A stretch of DNA of 64,000 nucleotides from Combretum micranthum (Eukaryota; Streptophyta; Magnoliopsida; Myrtales; Combretaceae): positions 310,001 to 374,000 of the forward strand of contig JAMXBD010001255.1 in NCBI GenBank assembly GCA_024138025.1, read 5' to 3'. Positions within the stretch are counted from its first letter, which is position 1. Each line of letters begins with the position of its first letter. A program made the position numbers and the translations under genes. Of the stretch, positions 1 to 12,233 are shown piece after piece. The notes beneath the pieces were generated by a model. It was given only the letters and a program-made list of their open reading frames with translations. It was not told the origin of the DNA and searched no databases.

Positions 1-1124
1 AAAAATCAAAGGGTAGTTTGAATTCTAGTTCAACCACTAGTCTATCCAAAACTAAAAATTGTTGAGTTAAAAACTTGGGATATTAAGAGTCAAAATTGAT
101 AAGCTATTAATAGTATCCTATTTAACTTGATTTTTTTTCTTCATTTCTACCATGGAAAAGGCTATGTATATACGTATATATTTACTTTTTGTGGAAAAGT
201 TGTAGAAAAGGAAAGTATTTCATGATTTTTATGAAAAGTACCTGAAAATGATTTTTGTTTTCGTGTTCCTAAAACAAAATTGTGATTTTATAAAGAAAAT
301 TCTAAGAAAAACATTTTTTTATGACGCTTGTAGATTTCTATATATCTACAGTTGGAATTGGTCCCTGTAGATAAAACCTTTAGTGTGTTGGTTCATTCCA
401 ATTTGTGAAACCACCAAGTTTAAGTTGTTTATCATATTTGATTTTGGTACTAAAAATTTCCAAATGAATAATTTTATTCCATGGTGTTAAAAACATCTAA
501 AAAGATTTTAATTTTTGTGAAACCACCATTTTTTTTTCAGTAATTTAGAAAATAGTTACATGAAGCTTATATATAGCTAGCCAAATGATTTATATTTATA
601 TCTCATATATGAGGAAAAGGTCAAAATATATATATATATATATATATATAAGAATTTTTCTTCTTATAAAAGTTTTCTTTTTCAGTTTTCGTTAAGGTAG
701 GCACACATGCGCAGAAGGCCTAAAAGACTATTGTTTATAGGCAATTCATCAATTTACCAACGTGCTTTAATTCTTATTGGTGACTTCTAATCCTTAGTGA
801 ACATGATATATGGTATGAATTTACTATATACAAAAATTATTTATCCACTATACAAACGTTATATAGGAAGTTTTTATCTTCATGACTGTGTTTGGATTTA
901 ATGATTACAACCTATAAGCTATAGATTCTATCCTATTTGTTAAAAACTGTACAAGGCATAACGGCAATAGTCATAGAATTATTAAAATCGGTGAAATAGA
1001 CCTATGTTTGAGTCAATTTTTATATACAAAATATATATCCTCTAGTTCTAATTTTATATATAATTTTTATATCTTAAAATTTTACATGCATATTGTAATA
1101 ATTTTAATAGATCTAATGCATGCG
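1..1124. other. AT-rich intergenic DNA, no gene seen
   Basis: Very AT-rich sequence with short simple repeats. The short reading frames are scattered, lack any recognisable motif and have no splice-supported continuation. I see no gene here. Confidence 0.6.
626..651. repeat. (TA)n microsatellite
   Basis: An uninterrupted run of alternating T and A. A simple sequence repeat with no function inferred. Confidence 0.9.
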
Positions 1125-1985
1125 TAGAGTTGTGCATGTGAGATGAGTTATGCGGGCCAACCCGCATAATCATCAAAAAAATGCAGGTTAGGCTAAAAAT
1201 TTTAGCTCGTTTAATGTACGGGCCAAAATAGCTTGCCCACATAACTCATGAATTGAAGCGAGCCAACCCATTGTAGGTCAAGTTGGTCCGCCAACCCGCA
1301 CTTAAAAAACATTAAAAATATATCTATAAATCTTATAAAAAAACTAATATTTACCCTTTTTCATATCCTTTTCATTTCACTTTTCTATTATTTAATTGTT
1401 GAATGTTGATTATGTAATTTTTATAGGGGGTGATGTTTTAAATTTTCAACTTTTATATTTGTTATATCCTTAGTCTTTTTATCAATACTTTTTCTTTTAT
1501 ATTTATTAGATATTTAGATGCTTCTATTTAAAATAAGCAACACAATATCAATTGATAATTTCCATGTACTTTTCTTTACCACACCAAAGAAAAAAATTGG
1601 AATGAATTATAATATCTATTAGCTAAAATAAATCATTTTTATGTTGAAATAAAAAATTTCAAAATAGAAGTTTATAATTTTTTCATATACGATTATCATC
1701 TATAATTAGTATGTAGATAATTGGTGAGATAGAAAGAAATATATTCTATATTTAAATTATTAAAAAATTAAATTTAAATTTGAATTCTTATGAGTTTTTT
1801 CAATAAATATATATATTAGTAGGTTCACAGGCCAATCCACATAATCCACCAACCCGCGCAAGATATGTTAGGCTAAAAATTTTAGCTCGCATAGTAATAC
1901 AGGCCAAAGTAGATTAGCTCGCATAACTCGTCGATTAACGCGAGACAACATGGGTTGGCCTACATAACTCGTTTACACAGCTCTA
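1125..1985. mobile_element. hAT-like non-autonomous DNA element
   Basis: The left end begins TAGAGTTGTGCATG and the reverse complement of the right end begins TAGAGCTGTGTAAACG; both continue into a shared stretch around GAGTTATG and GGCCAACCC. This gives inverted termini of roughly 35 bp. The YAGAG-type terminus is typical of plant hAT elements. The subterminal parts carry the same block (GCTAAAAATTTTAGCTCG, near 1191 and 1870), itself palindromic, as expected of transposase-binding subterminal repeats. The flanks share TGCAT (1117-1124 region against 1986-1990), a degraded candidate for the 8-bp target duplication. No transposase reading frame is present, so it would have moved only in trans. 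Exact ends are approximate. Confidence 0.6.
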
Positions 1986-4710
1986 TGCATCAAAAAATAA
2001 GAATAATATAACATGCATAATGGATATAATAACCCTATCAGTATAAGCATGGCATAATGGACATTATAACATGACAATATATCATGGTGATATATAGATG
2101 TATAATAGATACATGTATAAGCATTGTAAATATTATATCTTTATAAATATTTTTTAGTAACAATACGTATATCATACGGTCCTCATGAAATTACTTATCA
2201 TATGATATCACATGTTAAATTATGCTATATTTGTACCCACTATACTTTTTGTTAATACATTTACATGGGAGTTTACAATATTATACAATAAGATTAATAA
2301 ATAAAGAAATAAATAAAATTAAATTAAGTAAACAAAAGGAGCACAACAATGATAAAAAGAACATAAAATTAGAGAATGGATTAGACTTGACATGGGTTGG
2401 ACCTAGGCATGGGTTAGCACGAGTCAAAACGTGGTTCTCACTCTCAATTGAGCTCGGGTTGTCAAGATGTACTGGTTATGATTGTGAGTGTGCACCTGGG
2501 TTTGGATTTGCAATGAGGCGGTTTCTGAGGTCCATGTGGTAGCGTTTCTAGTGGAGACGTTTGTGGTTGGTGTTCATGTTGAGTTCGATTTTGGTCTGAG
2601 TTGGTTTCTGCGTTGGTTCGCGGTCTAGGGTTTGCGTTCAAGTGGTGGTGCGGTGTTGTGTTCAGCAGGGTTGGTTGTTGTTTCGATGAAGTTGGCTTGT
2701 GTCTTGTTTAAGAGAGAGAAAGGCTGATGCCAAGGGAGAGAGAGAGAGTCCTCCTTTGATCTACATGTGTGTGCCTTTTGAGTATACGAGAGAAATAGAG
2801 AATATCCTTTGGTGGTGGAGTTAAAATCAACCATTAATGGCTATTAAGAAACTAAAAGGTTAACGGAGGGATTAAAAATTTTTCAAATTTTGATTTGCAA
2901 AGTAGAAGAGCTTAATTCTGGAAGAAATAGTTTTTTTAGATCTGGCTTTTGGTACCTCTATTTAAAAAAGGAGCTTGAAACGGGCTCAAAAGTTAAATGG
3001 TATCATCTTATTGGCCATTAATGAACAAACCTGCACATTCCCTGACCAACTAAGCTACGACATATTCTCAGTTTGGTTTGCAACCAAAATATTTATACCT
3101 AAACACTTAGGTCCAATACGAATTTAATTGAAATGGGCCTAAATGGAATTGGGTCCAACACCTAAAATAAATTCTAAAAGCAACTATTACACTATAAAAT
3201 CAAGATTAAACATATGGGAAGACTAATTATATATTATACTTTATTAGATTAAACCTATTATTATACAGGCTAATAAAAACTTTATCTTTTTTTTGCTTTT
3301 ATTCAATTTTTCCTTTTCAATGTTTTTTAGTTTTTGAAATATTCTCATTTATAATTACTATCTAAACATATTCATCTAAAAGGAGGGGGTTTCATATTCC
3401 TGAATATTTTAATTTTTATATTTTTTATTCTTTTTGCATTTTTTTTCTTTTTCCTTTCAATTCTTTTTTACTTCTATTTTTTCAAAAGGGCAAAAATGAG
3501 GCATCAACACTATAGAGGTACGTTCAAGATTCTCATCTTCTTCCATAATATTGAGCATCACATCAATGGCAAACATATTCTTCACTCCTTTTTACAACTC
3601 CTTTTTTCCTCCTTATTTGTCCACTTTTGGTGGTTCAATATATTTTCGAACAACGATTAATAATGATGATAGTGATTCCTTCCATGCCCAGAGCATAACC
3701 ATGACTATAATTTTTAAATGATGTTGCATCCGCTTTATAGATTGGAGTATATCCAGTTGATTGAGATTCATGAGTTTTCATTAGCAACGTATTATTTTGC
3801 TTAGCCATTACCAAATAAGAAATTAGTTTAGAATATTTTGAAAGACTTTTCATGATATTGCTACCATGAATCATAAAAATCGTACAAAATTGAAAAAACC
3901 ATAAACTAATAGAATTGTCTAACTAAGTTCATTATTTTACCTAAGGTCGGTGCATAATAAATTTGTGAAAATGTTATTATAAAGTCATGATTTTGATAAC
4001 TGTGATTATTACTACAAGAGCACACTTAAGGCTTGACAAGTGGCAAATGTTTTCCAAGGAAATTATCATCTATAACATTTTCTCTACATAATTTCACCTG
4101 AAAAGTAATTCTGAACATAGTAGAATCATAATCACTCACACATTTGAAAACCCAAAGCTGTAAGTGCATCTAATCATATTAAGCTTTTAGAAGGGTCATT
4201 GCCTTTTGATGGTGATATCTTTCCTTCAAACCTTTACAAAGACCAATAGGATCTTTTACTATAAAATATTTGACTTTTAATCCTTCATCAAGATGATGAT
4301 GAAGGAAAATCATCCCTTTGGGCTTGTCTTGATTAGATACTTCATTTCCTTCCTTGATTGTGTCTCTAAGGCCATAGCATCTAAATGAATCTTAACATCT
4401 AATAACCATGATAAAAATTTTATCAATAATATCAAGAGCTACAAACTCAAGATTGGAAGATTTGTCATTGTAAAAACTAAATGCATACAAAGTCACAATT
4501 AGTAAAATTTTACAAATTAGGTCAAATAGATAAAATTTTGATCAAATGAAATAAATAAAAATTATGGAATCGTGGAAAAAAAGGAAATTGCACTAAGAAA
4601 AGCGATTAGACAACTTACAATTTATGGGGAGGTTTGAGACATCAAAGATTAGAATTTTGTGTTGATAATGTGCTATAAAATTTCTTGCAAAAAATATCTA
4701 AACAATAAAA
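1986..4710. other. Intergenic DNA, no gene recognised
   Basis: AT-rich DNA. A block at about 2380-2830 is noticeably richer in G and C, with runs such as GGTTGGTTGTTG, but its reading frames are short and match no family I know. It could be an old transposon or gene relic. The rest is low-complexity DNA with T-rich tracts around 3280-3480. Confidence 0.5.
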
Positions 4711-5114
4711 GGGAAAGTTGCAAATCACACCCCTATTCACCCCATGAATTTTTAAAATGAGCTTTTTGCTTAAAATATTTAAAATTTGCATAGTTAAGGA
4801 CATTTAATATTTTCCATTAAAATACAATGGAAGAGTTAGAAAAATCTCCCAGACTTTCACTTATATGTGGATTCACACACCCCCACCCAACCACCAACCC
4901 CACCCCACCCCCTCCCCCCCCCCCCCCCCCCCCCCGGTGCCCTAAACTTTCATCTATGTGCAAATTTTCTCTTCTAAATTTATAGGAAAAAGTTAACTCT
5001 TTTTAACTATAACAATTTTTGAAAGTTTAAAAGGGTCAAAAAACTCACTTTAAAAGTTAAGGAGGTGAATTCGCACCTTAGTAAAAGTTCAAATGAGATA
5101 ATTTGCAAATTCCC
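4711..5114. mobile_element. Mutator-like MITE with 9-bp target duplication
   Basis: The left end reads GGGAAAGTTGCAAATCAC and the reverse complement of the right end reads GGGGAATTTGCAAATTATC, an imperfect inverted terminal repeat. The flanks ACAATAAAA (4702-4710) and CTAATAAAA (5115-5123) agree at 7 of 9 positions, the length expected of a Mutator-superfamily target duplication. There is no coding capacity. A long C homopolymer lies in the middle of the element. Confidence 0.6.
4914..4935 (+). repeat. C22 homopolymer tract
   Basis: Twenty-two consecutive C bases, preceded from about 4876 by a C-rich stretch (CCCCACCC-type repeats). It is strikingly different from the AT-rich surroundings. 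The length of such a tract is unreliable in assemblies. Confidence 0.9.
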
Positions 5115-5929
5115 CTAATAAAAAATAGAATATTGGAAAAAGATAGCTCTTTTAATATCATATCATATGTCACACCAAAAGCTCCTCATTGGTATTAAAT
5201 AACATAGATAATATTATGACTATAAATTTATCTTGTGATTGTGATCATAACTAAATTTTGGTTATTGTGATATCATATATATGAACTCAATAGGATACTC
5301 CAACTCATCATATGTCCATTTTGTGTAGCCACCATACTCTCAAGGCTTTTGAAACTTGTGCAATTTAGTTCCTTTTCATCCAAAGATTTTATACCCAAAA
5401 TATTTTAAAACAAACCTAATGATTAAGTGAATTATGATGCCATCATTTATAACTTTTAGTTGATCATGTTAATTTAGTGTAGGTAAAAACTTTGCTAATG
5501 TCTCAATTTAACACAACTATATTATTGATAATATGAAAAATCAGCTTAAATAGCTTATGTTATGCTTTATATGCCATCCTATCATCCATCGATAGTAGAT
5601 ATGACAATATTGTGTCCAGTATAATAATTATGTTAAATTAGTAGCTCTTCTCCAGTTATACTTTTAACCTTTATCAATTACAATATCATATGGACAATTC
5701 ATTCATCCATAGCAAGGTGACATCAATACCAAACTCCAAGTTTTTTTTCCCTTTATTTAAAACATACTTTATTTAATTAAAGATAGGCTAAGGGACATAA
5801 TCCCTATTACAAGTCCATCTGATACACATAAAGTCTAAAGTTGTGGTTGAGTTGTTGCTAGGGTTTTGACACAAAACATACATGCTTTTTGCATGTTGAA
5901 AATAAAAGAACGGGAAAGACAAAAGTGCC
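5115..5929. other. Intergenic DNA, probably including LINE 3' flank
   Basis: AT-rich DNA without a gene. A T-run at about 5742-5749 could be the decayed poly(A) tail, read on the minus strand, of the LINE remnant to the right. Confidence 0.4.
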
Positions 5930-6830
5930 TTCTCATTGATAATGTCTAGTGGAACAAAAAAGATCATATCCTTCATAGTTGTGTTCCTTCCTAGTTTTGC
6001 TTGTTTGTCTGCGACCTTATTTCCATATCTAAAGATGCAAAACTACATACCCTCATCAAGGTAAGACATACTTATCCTACATAAATTGATAGGATGTGAA
6101 AATTTGTCGTTGATAGAGTCAATTTTCAGTAGTTACATAGCAAGTAAAGAATCAGTGAAAATGTTGATATTTTTAAACCCTATTATAGGACAAAATACTA
6201 GTCCCCAATATATGCTCCAAATTTCTGCATTGGTGATATCAATCTATCCTATACTTTTTTTATAACCCATGATTCATTCTCCTGCTTCATCTAAAATGGC
6301 CCTTTTTATAATAGCATTTCACACTATAAGTGATGCATCTATGTAAAGACCAATTTTTGTGTTGTGCATTTCAAGATATATTTTAACCATAATTTTGCTT
6401 TGTTTGAAGTCCTTTTCGGTATGTATCCAATATTCTTGAGCACTATTCTTGATGATCAGGGTGATTTAGTGATTTGGGTTTTTTTGTTGATAGATGATCT
6501 CATTTATTTCTTTCTAAAAGAACAAAAGACTCATGGTGAATACCATTGGTCATGGTAATTTTATTGATTTTTCATATTTCTTTGAAACCGACAATTTTGC
6601 TAAATCCACATATCAAAGGTGAGGGTATGGTTGTTGGTTTTACTTGATGGTAACACCACTTGAGATTGTAGTTGTGTTTGGGCATGTTCTTAGTGCATGT
6701 TCAATATCTTCTGAAGGATATTAGCAGCAAAGGCATCTTAAATTTAAATTGAATGTCATCTAATCCATTATAACGCCTGGGGGTAAGCCATTATTTTAGT
6801 TTAGCCTTAGGGCTTATCGGTAAATTCCAC
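5930..6830 (-). pseudogene. LINE (L1-type) 3' remnant: zf-RVT and RNase H domains
   Basis: Read on the minus strand, short in-frame pieces match the C-terminal part of plant L1-type LINE polyproteins. Near 6770-6830 a piece WNLPISPKAKLK resembles the segment before the zinc-ribbon (zf-RVT) region. Near 6668-6740 lies a decayed ESxxHxLRxCP-like motif (SEDIEHALRTCP). Near 6130-6230 is NAEIWSIYWGL followed by TDSLLAM, and near 5990-6030 is RYGNKVADKQAK. These last three correspond to the E, D and late D/K motifs of the plant RVT_3 RNase H domain. Several stops and frame changes break the frame, so no protein can be made. The upstream reverse transcriptase is not found, as in 5'-truncated LINE copies. 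The family call rests on motif recognition only. Confidence 0.6.
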
Positions 6831-7025
6831 AATCAATTCATTGGTATGCCACTGCCAGGTCTTTACTCTAATTATTAGTATATGTTTGATAATTATACGT
6901 TTTTAGGAGAGGAGGAGTCTTCAATAGAGAGAAATTGGACAAATTGATCTTGTGAAGAAACACACTAATGGGTTTGGCACTTACGAAAAATAACTAAATG
7001 GGCAATATACACATACATACATACA

Positions 7026-7061
<36 letters not shown>

Positions 7062-8298
7062 TATATATACTTGATGGATAGCTATCAATTATATTTTAAC
7101 ATATGGAAAAGATAGTGAGTAGCTTTTAATATAACCACCATCCATGTTAAAAAAAATTATTGGTATTTACTTACTACATATATATTATACATATATATAT
7201 TATCTACTAAAGTATTTCTCCTTACTCGCACCTTTTCCTATTAATTGTTAAAAATTTTATTCGGTATTAGATGTAACATACATAGCCATATGGCATATGG
7301 CATATGCGAATTAATAATAATTTAATCTATAAGATAATAAAATGGGTAGTGTCCAAAATAACTAGCACATATGATTCGCAGACTTTATATATATATAATA
7401 TATATATATATATATCTATGTATGTTTATCAAAATTTATTAATATTCATATAGCACGATCCATAAAATACATAACATATAATGCCTAATAATTTTTTTCT
7501 CATTTACAAAACAGGGGATGGGGAATCACCTATACTTTTTGAAACTACTTCTAAGTTATCTTGTGTAATTATAAAATGGTATTTCCACATATGATATCTT
7601 GATTAAATAAGTTAATAGGTATCTAAAAGCATAGATCAAAAAAACGAAAATATTTCATTTGGTGGTCAAGTTGTAGGATTTGATTTTTTTGTTTCGATTA
7701 GCATTGCTCTTAAGAATTTCTCTCTAATAAATAAACTAGTGGCGTCACTTCTAATATTGTTACTTCACTTTAATTAAATTCATTCTTTATATTACATCTC
7801 TAAATTTCTTAGAATTAGTACTAATTTTACTATAAATAAATTTTAGTGTGACAGAATTATTTAATTATGCATGCAAGCATAACTGCAATGCAAGATAGCT
7901 AATGTAAAAACACTTTGGACAAGTAATGAATACATCCTTTTATATTTATTATATACACAATTAATTCTATTGAATAGAAAACTGAGCGCTTGGAGCCCTA
8001 AACTTTTACAAAAAGTATTTATTATCCTCTAATGAGCTTTTTGCCACTTATAAAATAACTATAAATGATTGTAATGTTTGTTTAATTAATTATCTAAGAA
8101 AAGAATAGTAAATTAGAGTTTAGAAAAATATATTATTTAAAATATTTAAGACACTGAAAGCTCGATTTCTAATATTAAAATTTTATGCGCATTTAGTATA
8201 AACATGAAAAGATATTTTATAATTTATCCTCATATTTTCCATGTTTCTCTGGGCTATCAATGGGTCTATTTAGTGGGAACTTTCATAGTTTTTTAAAA
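6831..8298. other. Intergenic DNA with simple repeats
   Basis: AT-rich DNA. Apart from the CATA and TA microsatellites near 7010-7070 and 7387-7415, I see no coding or repeat feature with support. Confidence 0.5.
7010..7070. repeat. (CATA)n/(TA)n compound microsatellite
   Basis: About eleven ACAT units pass directly into a TA run. A likely length-polymorphic simple repeat. Confidence 0.9.
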
Positions 8299-8650
8299 GG
8301 GTAAATTACACTAGAAGGTCTCAACATTTAAGGATAAGTTTATTTAAAGTCTCAACATTTAGAAAGGTTCAAAAGAGGTCCCAAAATATAGAAAAGTATC
8401 TTATGAGTTTCAATTACACGGTAATGGAGACTTTAAAAAAATGGTTTTATGAATTTTAATTAAATATTTTCCTATCTATGGAGACCTTAATCAACCCACT
8501 ATTCCGGGATCTTTTTTGAAGCCATTAAAAATATTGGGATCTCAAAAGAACTTACTTCTAAACGCTATGATATATTTTAAACAACTTGAAACGTTAAAAC
8601 TTTAAATCAATTTATCCTCAAAAGTTGGGATCTTCCAATGTAAGTTACCC
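8299..8650. mobile_element. Mutator-like MITE, family A (GGGTAAATTACA ends)
   Basis: The left end starts GGGTAAATTACACTAGAAGG and the reverse complement of the right end starts GGGTAACTTACATTGGAAGA. The similarity extends about 50 bp inward through GAGGATAA-type sequence. The flanks TTTTTAAAA and TTTCTCAAA agree at 7 of 9 positions, consistent with a 9-bp target duplication. No coding capacity. Related copies in this window lie at 24395-24730, 46499-46840 and 52627-52968. Confidence 0.7.
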
Positions 8651-8720
8651 TTTCTCAAATTAACTGTTATTTGATATTTTTGTAGTGCAATTATGATTGT
8701 ACGTAAATTTTAATCATTAA

Positions 8721-8911
8721 GGGCCTATTTAGATTGTTATTTTTTTATCAGTATCGATTCAATATCGGTTTAATATCGATATCGGTTCAGTTGATCAATT
8801 TATAAGTAAAATTGTCAGTTTTTTATTAGTATCATATCAGTATCGGTTTAACATGGATTCAGCATCTCTTTGATATCAAAACAATACTAAAACAATGAAC
8901 CAAACAACCCT
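8721..8911. mobile_element. Tourist-like (PIF/Harbinger) MITE
   Basis: The left terminus GGGCCTATTTAGATTGTTA resembles the common plant Tourist terminus GGGCCTGTTTGG. The right end, reverse complemented, reads AGGGTTGTTTGGTTCATTG. TAA flanks both ends (8718-8720 and 8912-8914), matching the 3-bp TAA/TTA duplication of this superfamily. At 191 bp it has no coding capacity. The interior contains repeated ATCGATATCGGTT-like words. Confidence 0.6.
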
Positions 8912-8914
8912 TAA

Positions 8915-11900
8915 CGGATCCTATTCCCAAAATAAAATGATGACAGCATAGGATTTTCTCTTTTTATTGCCCAATTTATATTCATAAAATAAGACTAACA
9001 AAATTCCATTTGACATAAAACAAATATAATTCTCTTATATGCTATAAATAAATTTCAACACATCTCAACCACAAACTATGTCAGCTTCCAAATAGTCAAC
9101 GAGATCTTACGTCAATATTAACACAAAGCTGCCTGTGCATGTGAAAGGGCAAGCAAGTGTTTATATCATATTGTTGTTCGCCGTCGATGCCGCAGGCAGC
9201 AGCGTGATGAGCTAACAATGGCTCTAGCATGTCAACACCGTACAAGGAAGGTACACGTATCGGAAATAAAAAAAGGTTTTAAAAATGGGTTATTTAACAA
9301 AACCGCTATGACATCCCTTTCCCTCAAAATCATAAACTTCTAACCATTTATTTTTGTATGATTCCAATGAATGGAATTAAACTAAAAAAAAAATAGCAAT
9401 TCATTTATTTTATGGTTAAAAATATTTTTTATCAAGAATAATCATGCTTCAAGTAAAAAAAAGAAAAATTATTTTACAAATTAAATAAGAGAACAACCAC
9501 TTCATGGTAATAAAAATAAAATACCAACACCATATAGTAAACCAAATGTACCGATATTTTTAATTTGCATCATTTATAAACCAGCGCTATGCTCTGTTAT
9601 AAATATCCCTTCAACTACAAGTTGTATGCAGAAGAACTTATCCAACCAATTTGCACCTAATTCATTGCAATTTGGATGATAAATGAAACGCTGAGGAAGT
9701 AAAGTAAATTAAATCTGTGGTGTCAAATTAAATCAAATGTTACCTTGCACCAATTATTATAATACTAATAATAATATTTCACTTCCTTTCTATCCTATTT
9801 CGCTGCTAATCAAAAGCTAAACGTTCTTGTGCCCCTTTATTGTTATATTATTAATAAAACTCTACTTGCTTTCTTCCCACATCCAAACAAATTAAAAGCA
9901 AAATGCTGTCATCACTCATGATATCCACCTCTACGATTAAATAGAGCACACGTGGATGTTTAACCAACGAACCCTAAGTAGTGTATGTATATTAGTAATA
10001 TTTGAAGATATGACAGCTTTTGTAACAAATAAAAAGTAATTTATCATTACTATATCTCAAAATACTAGTAATTACGGTTGTCTGTCAAACCTAATTCAAT
10101 AGCAAAATTGATTTTGTTGTATCTTGGTTCAGTTTATAATTTAGAGATGTTTCAAATAATTCACAATTCAATTCGAAAACTTGAACCAAATCAAACCACT
10201 AAAATCATATTACACTGCTTCTAATTAAAAATTAAAAAAAAGTGATATTTTTCAATTTCAAACATTATTAACATTTCTTATACTCTATTTACCTTTTCTT
10301 TTCTTTTTTTTCCCCTCATCCTACTGTTAACTTCTTTAGTATGCTCCATTTCCTTCACTTTCTTTTCATCTATCAAGTAGACTCACATGCCTATACTATC
10401 ACCTCAAAAGCAATGTCATCATAATATAATATTATAAGATTTTATCTTACTTAATATTCCTCAGTTTTGACTTCAATCTTTAGTTAAAAACTCTAAATTA
10501 ATCTAACAGTAATATCTAGACTTATGTCTTTTTAAAAGTAATTTGAAACATATTGAACCACGTATGAAGCAATTGGTTTGGAATTCCAAACCGTTAAAAA
10601 CAATCTAATTCATCAAGCATTTGAACCAATCTATTCTAAATACAATTTGGTTTGGTTCAATTTAGCCCTTGAACCAAAACCTCACCGAAGCATAGACACC
10701 CTTACTATTGATGTTTACCTATACACATACCATATTAGTATTGATTCCTTTTAGAGAATTTATATTCTCCATTTACCTTCTTCTTCCCTCGCCTCCCCAT
10801 CCTTTGAGGTAACTGGTTATTTCCTATCGTGGGACCAAATTGTTATTGGGCAGTCAAAATTGTAACAGGTTTGCTACCACATATAGTAATTTACTATATG
10901 ATCTTTCAAAAGAATCTAGAAATCTCAACTATTATTTTATATGTGGAGAAATATTGAGAGAACAAAAATTAAGATAATCCAGATCCAATTGTTTTGGTAT
11001 CTTATTTTTATCATTTTAAAACGGATTGTTTGTTAAAAATAGATACAAATATAGATGAAAAAGAGAAATAGACCAAATATTGATAAGATACGGATATAGA
11101 TTAAATACAGGTGAAAATCAGACAATCCAAACAGACTACTAATCTAAAATGTCATTGACATAGCTAGTAGGTATACTTTGCTTGAATCAAGCAACTTGAT
11201 GGAATTTTTTTACCTATACAATTGCCCCATATTGAATATTAACTTTATTTTCATAATATCACTAATCACTATAGAGCATGGATTTAGGCTTTAAGCCTAT
11301 TATATCTAAGTTTGACTCTTTTAGTTAATTAGTAATAGGACCCATGAAGCATGATATGTACTTTAGATGACTTAAGAGTGATTTAGCATGATAAAATTAA
11401 AGTAGAAACCATCCAATCAATCAATTCCCTCTCCTCCTCTTTTGGAAGGGCTCATATGCTTAAAGGGACTTTTTTTGGTCTTGCACTTAGGAGGAGCTCA
11501 TCGAAAATCTATTAAGAAGAGGTCATATTTAAACTATAATATAAAATAAATAATTTATAAAGAAGAATAAGGAAGTGTCAATTTTTAATGAATAAGAGGG
11601 TAAAATAGTCACTCTTAATAAAATAATTATTGTTTACCTCCTACCTAAAAACATACATATCTCTCTGCAACAATTTCACGATAACCGAACGCTAAAACTC
11701 TCTCAAGCTGGTATCTCACCTCAAAGAACAATGCAAGCTAAAGAACTAGGTAAGTTTTCTTTTTTTAGTCCTTTAATAATTTGGAGATATCATCTATTCT
11801 TAGTTGCGTTGTCAATGTCATTCATTGAAAGAAAAATCAGAAAAACCCTAAGGTTTCTTGTTGGTGGTTGCAATTGTTGATTGTGAAGGAAGGAAAAAAA

Positions 11901-12159
11901 GGACGATTGATTTTAGGTATATTGATTAAAAAAGTGATTATATGTTGTCAATTTTTATTTTGGGGTTTTTATCTAATTAATAATCAATGAGGACGTGTTT
12001 TAGGTGAAATTTTGTCTTTTAGAAGCATAGAAAGTATGAGTAAAGGGTCACTGCCATAACATAGGACGTAATCTTCTCATATGCAAAATGTTTTGGCCTT
12101 TTACGACCAAGCACAGCCATGCAGAGGTCGTGATGGTCATCACTCCCCTAATCACGACA
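8915..12159. other. Intergenic DNA, no gene recognised
   Basis: AT-rich DNA. A moderately GC-rich island near 9125-9250 and TATA-like words such as TATAAATA near 9600 are not followed by any supportable reading frame. A block at about 10075-10710 has weakly complementary ends and may be an old DNA transposon, but I could not define it. Confidence 0.4.
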
Positions 12160-12233
12160 TGACCTGTAGCTCAAAGGATTAGAGCACATGGCTACGAACC
12201 ACGGTATCAGGAGTTTGAATCCCTCCCGAGCCT
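12160..12233 (+). pseudogene. Decayed plastid-type tRNA-Arg(ACG) copy (probable NUPT)
   Basis: The 74 bases follow the plastid trnR-ACG gene from end to end: the D-arm word TAGCTCAAAGGATTAGAGCA, the anticodon loop CTACGAA with anticodon ACG, and a T-arm word TTTGAATCCCTCC. Compared with the plastid gene as I remember it, the differences are mostly G-to-A changes. They break pairs in the anticodon stem (CATGG against CCACG) and in the T stem. Such transitions fit decay of cytosine-methylated plastid DNA in the nucleus. A functional tRNA is therefore unlikely. A tRNA-derived SINE head is the alternative, but homology over the whole tRNA including the anticodon arm favours a plastid insertion. 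Confidence 0.7.

Noticed and set aside
2222..2834. Possible exon in the GC-richer block
   Set aside because: Frames are short, overlap on both strands and match nothing I know; left as unassigned.
9590..9720. TATAAATA word followed by an ATG, possible small gene
   Set aside because: The reading frame after it is only 17 codons, and no family motif or splice continuation was seen; TATA words are frequent in such AT-rich DNA.
10075..10710. hAT-type element with ends GGTTGTCTGT / GGGTGTCTATG
   Set aside because: Termini agree over only a few bases and the flanks show no 8-bp duplication.
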